This document shows, one piece after another, positions 1-6,016 of a stretch of DNA of 15,049 nucleotides (position 1 is its first letter; each line of letters begins with the position of its first letter). The translations under genes and the position numbers were made by a program. The DNA comes from Duncaniella sp. (GTDB taxonomy: Bacteria; Bacteroidota; Bacteroidia; Bacteroidales; Muribaculaceae): NCBI GenBank assembly GCA_022511285.1, contig JAFLRW010000023.1, positions 1-15,049 of the forward strand, in the 5' to 3' direction. Below the pieces are notes generated by a model, which saw only the letters and a program-made list of their open reading frames with translations, was not told where the DNA came from and searched no databases.

Positions 1-210
1 TGTTTCCGGGATTTCTATCAGTTCATCATAGTCGCCGCTCTTAATCAGTATGGGCCAAGGATGAGTGAGTCCTTCGGGAGCAGCGGCTATGGCTTCGCTG
101 ACGGTCGTATAATCGCCCGATCCATCAGCGGCCACCACGGCACGATATGGCCCGATTGCTGTAGCTGTGATGCTTAGTGATAGCATTGTCACTGTTAAAA
201 ATGTTTTCAT
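1..210 (-). CDS. Pectinesterase (pectin methylesterase), N-terminal part only
   Basis: The 3' part lies beyond the left window edge; 70 codons are visible. The translation begins MKTFLTVTMLSLSITATA, a signal peptide of about 18 residues, followed by VVAADGSGDYTTVSEAIAAA near residues 25-44. That stretch is the typical opening of the carbohydrate esterase family 8 parallel beta-helix, so this is most likely a secreted enzyme that removes methyl esters from homogalacturonan. The catalytic aspartates and arginine of the family lie further downstream and cannot be checked. ATG is at 208-210 (complement), with no Shine-Dalgarno sequence, as usual for Bacteroidetes. A good promoter lies about 50 bases upstream. 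The gene points out of the window, so it may belong to a pectin-utilisation locus to the left. Other beta-helix families share this opening, but pectinesterase fits best. Confidence 0.85.
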   Translation of the reverse strand, partial: MKTFLTVTMLSLSITATAIGPYRAVVAADGSGDYTTVSEAIAAAPEGLTHPWPILIKSGDYDELIEIPET

Positions 211-258
211 AATATCAGATTGTTAGTAATGTGATGAATTAGAGTGTTGACTCTTACG

Positions 259-289
259 CAAAGATACTCTTTATTTGCATATAATGCAA
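259..289 (-). promoter_or_regulatory. Bacteroidetes-type promoter of the pectinesterase gene
   Basis: On the minus strand TTG (287-289) is followed after 20 bases by TATCTTTG (259-266), matching the sigma-ABfr consensus of a -33 TTTG/TTG and a -7 TAnnTTTG box. Transcription would start near 250-254, giving a leader of about 40 bases before the ATG at 210. Confidence 0.75.
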
Positions 290-324
290 GACTTTTGGCT
301 CTGATATAGGGCCACCGCATCAAA

Positions 325-378
325 ATAGTTGGCATTTGGCTGAATAGTTGAGGAGCCTCGGCGCGGCTCAAGATAGTT
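325..378. repeat. Three spaced ATAGTT repeats upstream of the pectinesterase promoter
   Basis: ATAGTT occurs at 325-330, 344-349 and 373-378, with extended contexts AAAATAGTTGGC, TGAATAGTTGAG and AGATAGTTAGC. Start-to-start distances are 19 and 29 bases. On the minus strand the core reads (C/T)AACTAT(T/C), 36-90 bases upstream of the -33 element at 287-289. The position suits an activator site, for instance for a polysaccharide-responsive regulator, but the motif is short and the function is inference. Confidence 0.35.
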
Positions 379-567
379 AGCACTCGCCTAAGGCCGAGGT
401 ATTAAGCGACGAACAGTCGATGTCGGGGGTAGGAATAGCCAACAATAACATGCCCCGCGAGGGGTTGTACATCTTCGATCTCATTGTATTACTTCGATAA
501 ACACACAAAATATCAAACCTAAAACTACGATAAACCAATATGGTGTGTTAAAAAAGGTTAAATTATT
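379..567. other. Intergenic stretch without a convincing gene
   Basis: Between the divergent pectinesterase and XRE genes I find no supported gene. The 330-480 part is more G+C-rich than its surroundings and contains short foldable pieces: CCTCGGC (356-362) with GCCGAGG (393-399), and CCCC-GCGA-GGGG (453-464), a GNRA-type tetraloop hairpin. A 26-residue reading frame at 420-500 (MSGVGIANNNMPREG...) has no recognisable relatives known to me. The stretch from 500 to 567 is AT-rich and leads into the operator. Confidence 0.4.
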
Positions 568-601
568 ATTGATTAATTGGCAAATTTGCCAATTAATCAA
601 T
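568..601. promoter_or_regulatory. Perfect 34-bp palindrome, likely XRE operator
   Basis: The half-site ATTGATTAATTGGCAAA (568-584) is followed at once by its exact reverse complement (585-601), with no spacer. The -33 TTTG of the downstream promoter (585-588) lies exactly at the centre, so a dimer bound here would block RNA polymerase. The first gene of the transcript encodes an XRE-type DNA-binding protein, and autorepression through a palindrome over the promoter is standard for such regulators in toxin-antitoxin and restriction control modules. The palindrome is observed; binding by the neighbouring protein is inferred. Confidence 0.8.
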
Positions 602-616
602 TTTTCACTAATTTTG
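585..616 (+). promoter_or_regulatory. Promoter of the XRE-HNH module
   Basis: TTTG (585-588), 20 bases, then TAATTTTG (609-616): an exact match to the Bacteroidetes -33/-7 pattern TTTG-N19/20-TAnnTTTG. Expected transcription start is near 621-625, leaving a leader of about 50 bases before the ATG at 672. The -33 box sits in the middle of the 34-bp palindrome. Confidence 0.8.
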
Positions 617-630
617 CAGCATAATTAAAT

Positions 631-657
631 TTTAAAAGTGGCGGCAACACTTATAAA
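631..657 (+). promoter_or_regulatory. Leader stem-loop before the XRE gene
   Basis: TTTAAAAGTG (631-640) can pair with CACTTATAAA (648-657) across the loop GCGGCAA, giving nine base pairs with one A-A mismatch. It lies inside the predicted leader, 14 bases before the start codon, so it could influence translation of the regulator or transcript stability. Pairing was done by eye. Confidence 0.4.
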
Positions 658-671
658 TACGGCTTCATATA

Positions 672-1181
672 ATGAATAAGAATTTAAAGAAATTCTTGGA
701 CATTCCGACAAAGTCGCGTGCACAAATCCTCAATGAACGTGAAGTTGAGGTCCAAACTCCGGATGGAGAAATTTTTAAAATTTGGTCAGATTTGGCCAAA
801 TACGACAGTGAAGAATATAAAAACTACGTTCTACACTTGGTTGAATTTATCTTTGATCGGAATTTTTCTGATGACAAAGAGAAAATGATTAATCGCATCA
901 GTCGGGAATTTAGTCTTAATGCAGTTCCATCCCAGGGTGTGAATCCAGGTAACAGACAAAGCGAACGTGAACGCATTGGAAAAAAAATCAGAGAACTCAG
1001 GGAAGCAAAGAAGATGGAAGCCCGGGATCTGGCTATTTTAACAGGTATTGATGCTGCAAATCTATCTCGTATAGAACAGGGAAAATATTCTACAGGCGTA
1101 GATATTTTATCTCGTATTTGCGTAATTCTTGATGCCCATATTGACTTAATTCCCAATAATCCTCAAGGAGTAATAATATGA
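672..1181 (+). CDS. XRE-family helix-turn-helix regulator, first gene of a nuclease module
   Basis: The 169-residue protein has two parts. Residues about 98-158 form a Cro/C1-type helix-turn-helix: RIGKKIRELREAKKMEARDL, then AILTGIDAANLSRIEQGKYS, with the hallmark 'LSRIEQGK' recognition-helix segment. Residues 1-95 are a separate, mostly charged region (VQTPDGEIFKIWSDL; a helical stretch 46-80) that I do not recognise; it could bind the partner protein or sense a ligand. The promoter carries a perfect palindrome, so autorepression is likely. The stop overlaps the start of the HNH nuclease gene (ATGA), implying translational coupling and fixed stoichiometry. The order regulator-then-nuclease resembles antitoxin-toxin or restriction-controller arrangements. 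A simple transcriptional regulator of an unrelated gene is less likely given the overlap. Domain call is firm; role is inference. Confidence 0.85.
   Translation: MNKNLKKFLDIPTKSRAQILNEREVEVQTPDGEIFKIWSDLAKYDSEEYKNYVLHLVEFIFDRNFSDDKEKMINRISREFSLNAVPSQGVNPGNRQSERERIGKKIRELREAKKMEARDLAILTGIDAANLSRIEQGKYSTGVDILSRICVILDAHIDLIPNNPQGVII
1165..1170 (+). promoter_or_regulatory. Shine-Dalgarno-like AAGGAG before the HNH gene
   Basis: AAGGAG ends seven bases before the ATG at 1178 and lies within the 3' end of the XRE gene. Most other starts in this window lack such a site, as is normal for Bacteroidetes, so it is unusual here and may aid re-initiation at the overlapping start or reflect foreign origin. 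Confidence 0.5.
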
Positions 1182-2233
1182 ACCAGCAGAATTTAATAGA
1201 TATATTCGACTGCGAGGTGCAGTGTGTGTACAAGAATCGTGTTTACAAGGTAAGGGATAATGGAGCGATATGTCGTCTTCCTAAGAATGGATGCCGAGCC
1301 AGCGAGAAGGACAATGTATGGACGTTCGGTACAAAGAATCTCTCTAATGGGTATATGATTCATACAGGAAATATTCGAGTTCATCAAGTAGTATGTACTG
1401 CTTTTCACGGACCGGAACCACATCCGCATATGGTAGTTGACCACATAGACACAAATCGATGCAACAATCGTCCGGAGAATCTGCGATGGTTAACTCGTTT
1501 AGAAAACGCCTTAATGAATGAAGCTACACGCAAGAAAATCATATATCTCTGTGGAAGTATAGAGGCATTTATCAAAGATCCATCAATCCTTAGAACGAAA
1601 GCTTTGCCTCCAAGCATAAGTTGGATGAAGACTGTAACAAAAGAACAGGCAATTGCTTGCAAAAAACGTATTGATGAGTGGACTTTACGTGATTCTAAGG
1701 TGAATAGTTCTTCAGGAAAAGGAATTGGAGACTGGATATATAACCCCTTGCAAAGCAGTCCCCAAAAACAATTCAATGACAAATCAAAAAAACAACGCGG
1801 GGAAGAGATTGCAGAAATTAAGCGTGAAAGTGAAGAAAAAAGACTCAATCTAAAGGATTCGTTGACCCAAGGAGCCAAGCAAATGGATTGGAAAACACCA
1901 TCGGAATTTCCTCTGATTCCATTGGAATTATCAAGCACACCATTAATGGACTATCTTTCCAATCTTAAAAAAGGGTCTATATTTACTCGTAACCAATGGA
2001 GTGAACAGCCTATATATGATGCGGCTATAGCCGAAGATAAAAGCCATCTCGCTGTTATTACAAAAATTTCCGGAATTGCAAATTTTGCACTTGCTGAGGT
2101 GACATTTACAGATGGGTGTTTCATCCATAAAAGTATTCGGACCTTTTCCTCAGAGGAAGGGGCACAGAAATATTTCGCAATATCACTTGGCCGAGAATGG
2201 ACGGGAGGAGATGTTCTGGAGGATTATTGCTAA
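1178..2233 (+). CDS. HNH endonuclease with uncharacterised C-terminal region
   Basis: This 351-residue protein has an HNH nuclease core near residues 66-110: VHQVVCTAFHG followed by VVDHIDTNRCNNRPENLRWL. H89 (in DHID), N97 and N101 fit the catalytic and metal-binding positions of the HNH_3 group found in phage and homing endonucleases. The N-terminal part (YKVRDNGAICRLPKNG, 23-38) looks like the small beta-rich NUMOD-type module that often precedes such cores. Residues 120-195 are unrecognised, 198-235 form a very charged, probably helical linker, and 236-351 form another unrecognised domain. No signal peptide or membrane segment is visible, so it should act on DNA in the cytoplasm. It is coupled to the XRE gene by an ATGA overlap and has no methyltransferase next to it. 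It may be a toxin-like or defence nuclease held in check by the regulator; a stray homing-type nuclease is the alternative. Confidence 0.8.
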   Translation: MNQQNLIDIFDCEVQCVYKNRVYKVRDNGAICRLPKNGCRASEKDNVWTFGTKNLSNGYMIHTGNIRVHQVVCTAFHGPEPHPHMVVDHIDTNRCNNRPENLRWLTRLENALMNEATRKKIIYLCGSIEAFIKDPSILRTKALPPSISWMKTVTKEQAIACKKRIDEWTLRDSKVNSSSGKGIGDWIYNPLQSSPQKQFNDKSKKQRGEEIAEIKRESEEKRLNLKDSLTQGAKQMDWKTPSEFPLIPLELSSTPLMDYLSNLKKGSIFTRNQWSEQPIYDAAIAEDKSHLAVITKISGIANFALAEVTFTDGCFIHKSIRTFSSEEGAQKYFAISLGREWTGGDVLEDYC

Positions 2234-2411
2234 TTAATCTCGTTTAATAATCATAATCAAGAGAGTTCACTTCAAAATGAGCATCCTCTTTGTTTTTAGC
2301 TAACATGTTGTAAAACATAAAACAAAGCCCTGGTCCTGACAGCTTTAAATTTTGCTGTTTCAATAATTATATCTACTTTTATTCCATAATTTGGCATAAA
2401 GATAGAATGTA

Positions 2412-3953
2412 ATGAGAAAACACCATTTGCCGAGCTGCTCTTTGTGGCTGTTTTGGATAGTAGTGGCCGTTCTGTATGCGGCGGTTTTTACCACTATTGA
2501 TTTCTGTGATAATCCTTTTTCAGGGCTGAGAGGATTTGCCACACTGTTTGCCCAGGCTATGGTTGTTGCAGTCTCGGCTGCCGGAGTTATTGGGGTGATG
2601 TCATTGCATCGTGTGGTTTTTGCAATCACCTTTCCGGTGCTGGTGGTTCTGTCTTCTGTGCTTGGTTATTTCCATCTCACTCTCGGAGTGGCATTGTCTG
2701 CCGCCAATATAGAATTGATGATGGTCAATAATGTGAGTATATGGCTGACTTTAGTCAGCGGTCTGTTGGTGCTGGTTATCTTACTGTCATTGGTGCTTTC
2801 AGGATTGATTGTCGCATATAGATGGAAATACGTCAAAGTTGGCAGCCCGTGGATCTTTCTTGTCGTTAACCTTCTGATAGTTTGCACACCGGTGTTGTTT
2901 GTCCACAGGTTTTTTGATGCCGTGTCCCACCGGATGCCTTACTGCTTCTACTACGCATTTAAAGATTATCTTAACAATCGAAAAGAAATCAGTAAGGAGA
3001 GAAATTCATTCGTTGATGTTGATGTCACCGCGGGAAGCGAGTTGCCTGATGTGATTCTTCTGCTTGGAGAGTCATTGCGGGCTGACCATTTGAGCATTAA
3101 CGGATACCACAGACCGACTACTCCAAATCTTGAGAAAGACAGCTCTGTAGTTGCATATCCGCATATCCACACTCATCAGAGTGCCACTCATCAGAATATA
3201 CCTCAGATTCTCACCCGCGCTGATACCATCTATGAGGATAGGGCCTATAGCGAAGAGTCGTTCATTCCGTTGTTTAAAAAAGCGGGATATAATAGCTACT
3301 GGGTGTCTAATCAGGACAAGAATTCTACGTATGCCTATTTTATGAGTGAAACAGACTCAACAGTGCTTATATCTCCGGGATGGACCACTCATAACTTTAT
3401 GGCAGTCCATGACCGGGATATGCTCCCAATGATAGAGCGATTTCTGAAAAAGCCGGCTTCGGCCCCTCACTTGCTGATAGTCCACACTATGGGATCACAC
3501 TGGGTCTACAATTTAAGCTATCCGGCTGATTTTGCTGTATATAAGCCAGAAGTGGATAGCCGTATTCTCTCAGAATTGAGCATTGAACAGCTGAATAATT
3601 CGTATGACAATACCATTCTTGCCACAGATGATTTTGTTGCAAATGTTATCTCATTGCTTAGAGATAGAAATGCAATCTTGATTTATATCTCAGACCACGG
3701 TGAGAATTTAGGAGAAGATGGACTGTATCTCCATAATCAGCATTCCCAATATGTATTTAATCCGGCCTGTTTCTTCTGGTACTCAGATAAATATAAGGAG
3801 CTTTATCCGGATAAAGTGGCTAATCTGAAGAGCAATGCGCCTTTTCATCGGAACAACGATATTATCTTTCACTCTATTTTGGATGCGGCAGACCTTAAAA
3901 CAGAAGTTTTAGACACGCATTTATCGGTATTCTCGTCCGGTTATGCTCATTAA
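2412..3953 (+). CDS. Phosphoethanolamine transferase-like membrane sulfatase (EptA family)
   Basis: The 513-residue protein has about five hydrophobic segments in residues 10-168, followed by a periplasmic alkaline-phosphatase-fold domain from about 212. The family motifs are visible: LLLGESLRADHLSINGYHRP (217-236) with metal ligand E220, T259 in SATHQNIPQ as the likely phosphorylated nucleophile, ISDHGENLG (426-434) with D428 and H429, and H441/H444 in HNQHS. Known relatives move phosphoethanolamine from phosphatidylethanolamine onto lipid A or other glycans, which lowers negative surface charge and gives resistance to cationic peptides; the exact acceptor here is unknown. The gene stands alone: the HNH gene ends 178 bases upstream, and I find no clean promoter match in that gap (only TAAATTTTG at 2346-2354, which has one extra base). 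ATG 2412 gives the full first membrane segment. Confidence 0.85.
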   Translation: MRKHHLPSCSLWLFWIVVAVLYAAVFTTIDFCDNPFSGLRGFATLFAQAMVVAVSAAGVIGVMSLHRVVFAITFPVLVVLSSVLGYFHLTLGVALSAANIELMMVNNVSIWLTLVSGLLVLVILLSLVLSGLIVAYRWKYVKVGSPWIFLVVNLLIVCTPVLFVHRFFDAVSHRMPYCFYYAFKDYLNNRKEISKERNSFVDVDVTAGSELPDVILLLGESLRADHLSINGYHRPTTPNLEKDSSVVAYPHIHTHQSATHQNIPQILTRADTIYEDRAYSEESFIPLFKKAGYNSYWVSNQDKNSTYAYFMSETDSTVLISPGWTTHNFMAVHDRDMLPMIERFLKKPASAPHLLIVHTMGSHWVYNLSYPADFAVYKPEVDSRILSELSIEQLNNSYDNTILATDDFVANVISLLRDRNAILIYISDHGENLGEDGLYLHNQHSQYVFNPACFFWYSDKYKELYPDKVANLKSNAPFHRNNDIIFHSILDAADLKTEVLDTHLSVFSSGYAH

Positions 3954-4183
3954 CCCTATGCGAAAACTCTCGTCAACGGAGGTCTATACTCGATGAATTG
4001 TTAAAATACCGTGGCTTAAAAATACAAAAATTAACACATTTTCACAGTGTCAACAAAGTGTGAAATCATGTTGTGTTTTTTTAGCTTTATTTTACATTAT
4101 TGGTTAATTGATTGAAAATCAATAAGAAACATTTTGAATAGGACTGCATTACAGACTCATGTATATAGGTGGGGGTTGGAAGA
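3954..4183. other. Intergenic AT-rich region with two weak hairpins
   Basis: No gene is supported here. TTTCACA (4040-4046) pairs with TGTGAAA (4059-4065) around a 12-base loop and is followed by a T-run at 4076-4082, so it might end the phosphoethanolamine transferase transcript. ATTGATT (4107-4113) pairs with AATCAAT (4117-4123) around GAA. Both stems are only seven bases and AT-rich, so they are weak. Confidence 0.35.
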
Positions 4184-4215
4184 TTTGCGTAAAAGGCTCA
4201 GAATGACTAATTTTG
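4184..4215 (+). promoter_or_regulatory. Promoter of the M23 peptidase gene
   Basis: TTTG (4184-4187), 20 bases, TAATTTTG (4208-4215): identical in both boxes and spacing to the promoter at 585-616. Transcription would begin near 4220-4224, giving a leader of about 60 bases before the ATG at 4283. Confidence 0.8.
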
Positions 4216-4282
4216 AGACAGATTTAATACCAATCTAAATAAGTGTTAAAAACTATCCCTCCTCACACAATAAAAAACTGAA

Positions 4283-5089
4283 ATGTTCAAGAAAACACAG
4301 ATACTTCTCTCCGCCGTCGCTCTGCTGCTGACCGGATTCACCGCTCAGGCTCAGCGCCGTCTTCCTGCCGAACACTCTCAGCAACACAACCTGCTAATCG
4401 CAAATCAGAGCCCCTCAGTCAATCCGTTTAAGATTGAAAACAACTCGATTCTATTCAATGATGTCAAGAATCGCGAGGAGGCTTCAATGGAATCCGAGAC
4501 TTTTGCCGAATTTTGGGATTCGCAGTCAGTCAATCCTTATGGCAACTTAGTGACAATCCCCGAGCGCCACGATATAGATGTTAGCGAATATGTGGCTCCT
4601 GTTCCCGGATATGTGACCTCCAACTATGGCTATCGCTCGCGTTTCCGCCGCATGCACTACGGCATTGACCTGAAGCTTCAGGTGGGCGACACCGTGCGCG
4701 CGGCCTTCTCCGGTAAGGTGCGTCTTACTAAGTATGAGGGGCGCGGCTACGGATATTATGTGGTGGTGCGCCATCCTAACGGGCTTGAAACCGTTTACGG
4801 CCATCTCAGCCGCTTCCTTGTGAAGCCAAATCAAGTTGTAAAGGCAGGCGAGCCGATAGCTCTCGGCGGTAACACCGGCCGCTCTACAGGCCCCCACCTC
4901 CATTTCGAGGCCCGTTATCTTGGTGTTCCCATCAATCCGGCCAACATATTCGATTTTGAGAACGGTGTGCCTCACAAGGATGTCTACTCATTTGAGAAAC
5001 GGAATAATCCAAAAACACAGACGGTGGCTCGCAAGTCGACAAAGAAACGAACGGCTTCTGCCAAGACTCGCAAGTCAAAGCGTAAATAA
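4283..5089 (+). CDS. Secreted M23 (LytM-type) peptidoglycan endopeptidase
   Basis: The 268-residue protein starts with a signal peptide (MFKKTQILLSAVALLLTGFTAQA), then a region without a recognised domain, then an M23 domain at about 104-222. The zinc and catalytic residues are all present: H125 and D129 in HYGIDL, H174 in VYGHLS, and H205/H207 in GPHLHFE. It should therefore be an active zinc endopeptidase that cuts peptide cross-links in the cell wall, from the periplasm. The C-terminus (about 243-268, KKRTASAKTRKSKRK at the end) is a strongly basic tail that could bind peptidoglycan or the membrane. It has its own promoter upstream and a strong hairpin 20 bases after the stop, so it is probably monocistronic. 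Family assignment is firm; the physiological role (division, elongation or envelope repair) is not shown by the sequence. Confidence 0.92.
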   Translation: MFKKTQILLSAVALLLTGFTAQAQRRLPAEHSQQHNLLIANQSPSVNPFKIENNSILFNDVKNREEASMESETFAEFWDSQSVNPYGNLVTIPERHDIDVSEYVAPVPGYVTSNYGYRSRFRRMHYGIDLKLQVGDTVRAAFSGKVRLTKYEGRGYGYYVVVRHPNGLETVYGHLSRFLVKPNQVVKAGEPIALGGNTGRSTGPHLHFEARYLGVPINPANIFDFENGVPHKDVYSFEKRNNPKTQTVARKSTKKRTASAKTRKSKRK

Positions 5090-5108
5090 TCCATTATCGC
5101 TTTTTACG

Positions 5109-5152
5109 CAATCAGCGCCCTTAATCCTTTAGTAGGTTGAGGGCGCTGATTG
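5109..5152 (+). terminator. Strong hairpin after the M23 peptidase gene
   Basis: CAATCAGCGCCCT (5109-5121) pairs perfectly with AGGGCGCTGATTG (5140-5152), and the stem can continue inwards with G-T pairs around a loop near CTTTAGTA. It starts 20 bases after the stop codon. A clear T-run is missing downstream (GTTGTCTACC follows), so termination is likely but not textbook. Confidence 0.65.
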
Positions 5153-5203
5153 GTTGTCTACCCCCCCTATGTAATATGGTTATTGTATGTCGATATGTCA
5201 CTA

Positions 5204-5243
5204 ATTGTAACAATTTTCAGAATTGTAACAATCCTGTAACAAT
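5204..5243. repeat. Three ATTGTAACAAT-like repeats upstream of the sigma factor gene
   Basis: ATTGTAACAAT occurs at 5204-5214 and 5222-5232, and CCTGTAACAAT at 5233-5243. Each full copy is a near-palindrome (ATTGT-A-ACAAT). Start-to-start distances are 18 and 11 bases. Placed about 175-215 bases before the sigma factor gene in a gene-free stretch of 328 bases (5090-5417), they look like clustered regulator sites. The repeat is observed; regulatory use is inference. Confidence 0.5.
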
Positions 5244-5332
5244 TTTGTATTGGGGTTAAATGGTTGTGTGTCAATAATATATACGGGAGATTAAAAAATT
5301 TTTGTATCAAATTGAATTTTTGTTGAATGTGA

Positions 5333-5366
5333 TTGTGCGTGCTGTTATCGTAAAGCAGTAATTTTG
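5333..5366 (+). promoter_or_regulatory. Possible promoter of the ECF sigma factor gene
   Basis: TAATTTTG (5359-5366) is a perfect -7 box about 50 bases before the start codon. The nearest upstream TTG (5333-5335) is 23 bases away, longer than the usual 19-21, so the promoter may be weak or need an activator. Confidence 0.45.
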
Positions 5367-5417
5367 ACTCGTCAAAAGCAAACAAGATACATTAACTCTT
5401 AAAAATCAAACTCCAAA

Positions 5418-5921
5418 ATGGCATCCCAGGAATTTCAGGCTAAATTGATGAGCCTTCAGTCAAACCTGCTCAACTTTGCTTTTATGCTCACGTCAAACCG
5501 TGACAATGCCTATGATCTCCTTCAAGACACCACACTCAAAGCCCTTGACAATGAGAGCAAATACACGGAGAATACCAATTTTAAGGGATGGGTCTTCACT
5601 ATAATGCGCAATATCTTCATCAACAACTATCGTCGGGTGGCACGTAGCGCCACAGTTGTTGATCAGACTGAAGACCTCTATCATCTCAATATCTCGCAGG
5701 ACTCCGGTTTTGAGTCGCCCGAAGGTTCATTTACGGCCGGTGAGATTACAGATGCTATCAATGAGTTTTCTGACGATTACCGCATACCCTTCTCTATGCA
5801 CGTGGCAGGCTATAAGTATGAGGAAATAGCCCAGAAGATGAATCTACCGCTCGGCACTGTCAAAAGCCGCATCTTCTTTGCCCGCAAGAAGCTCCAGGAG
5901 CGATTTGCCGACTATCGCTGA
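5418..5921 (+). CDS. ECF-type RNA polymerase sigma factor
   Basis: The 167-residue protein has the two-domain layout of an extracytoplasmic-function sigma factor. Sigma region 2 spans about 10-75, with DNAYDLLQDTTLKAL (29-43, core-polymerase binding and helix 2.2) and NFKGWVFTIMRNIFINNYRR (54-73, -10 recognition). Region 4 spans about 108-163, with YKYEEIAQKMNLPLGTVKSR (132-151) as the helix-turn-helix that contacts the -35 region. It would redirect RNA polymerase to its own target promoters. No anti-sigma gene or FecR-like partner is next to it: downstream is a shared terminator and a convergent gene, upstream a peptidase with its own terminator. Control could therefore be transcriptional, through the ATTGTAACAAT repeats in the long leader region. 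Which genes it controls cannot be read from this window. Confidence 0.93.
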   Translation: MASQEFQAKLMSLQSNLLNFAFMLTSNRDNAYDLLQDTTLKALDNESKYTENTNFKGWVFTIMRNIFINNYRRVARSATVVDQTEDLYHLNISQDSGFESPEGSFTAGEITDAINEFSDDYRIPFSMHVAGYKYEEIAQKMNLPLGTVKSRIFFARKKLQERFADYR

Positions 5922-5970
5922 TGGTTTCCCAATAGTCTTTTCGCTTTAGTTTTGGTTATAATGATAAATC

Positions 5971-6005
5971 AATCAGCCATTTAGGATAATCCTAAGTGGC
6001 TGATT
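5971..6005. terminator. Bidirectional terminator hairpin between convergent genes
   Basis: AATCAGCCATTTAGGA (5971-5986) pairs with TCCTAAGTGGCTGATT (5990-6005) around the loop TAA: 16 pairs including one T-G. It lies in the 95-base gap between the convergent ECF sigma gene and the minus-strand membrane protein gene, and can serve both. T-runs are modest on either side. Confidence 0.7.
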
Positions 6006-6016
6006 CTCTTGGGCCG

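Noticed and set aside
569..600. Palindrome as transposon end or integration site
   Set aside because: No direct target repeats, integrase, transposase or second copy was found; its exact overlap with the promoter explains it better as an operator.
1405..1938. 177-residue frame on the minus strand opposite the HNH gene
   Set aside because: It lies wholly inside the HNH gene, whose HNH motif and overlap with the XRE gene are clear; the minus translation has no recognisable domain.
4547..4975. 142-residue minus-strand frame inside the M23 peptidase gene
   Set aside because: It is antisense to the catalytic domain, whose zinc ligands are all intact; a shadow frame.
5204..5243. CRISPR-like array
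   Set aside because: Only three 11-base copies with spacings of 7 and 0 bases between them; no spacer-size intervals and no cas genes.
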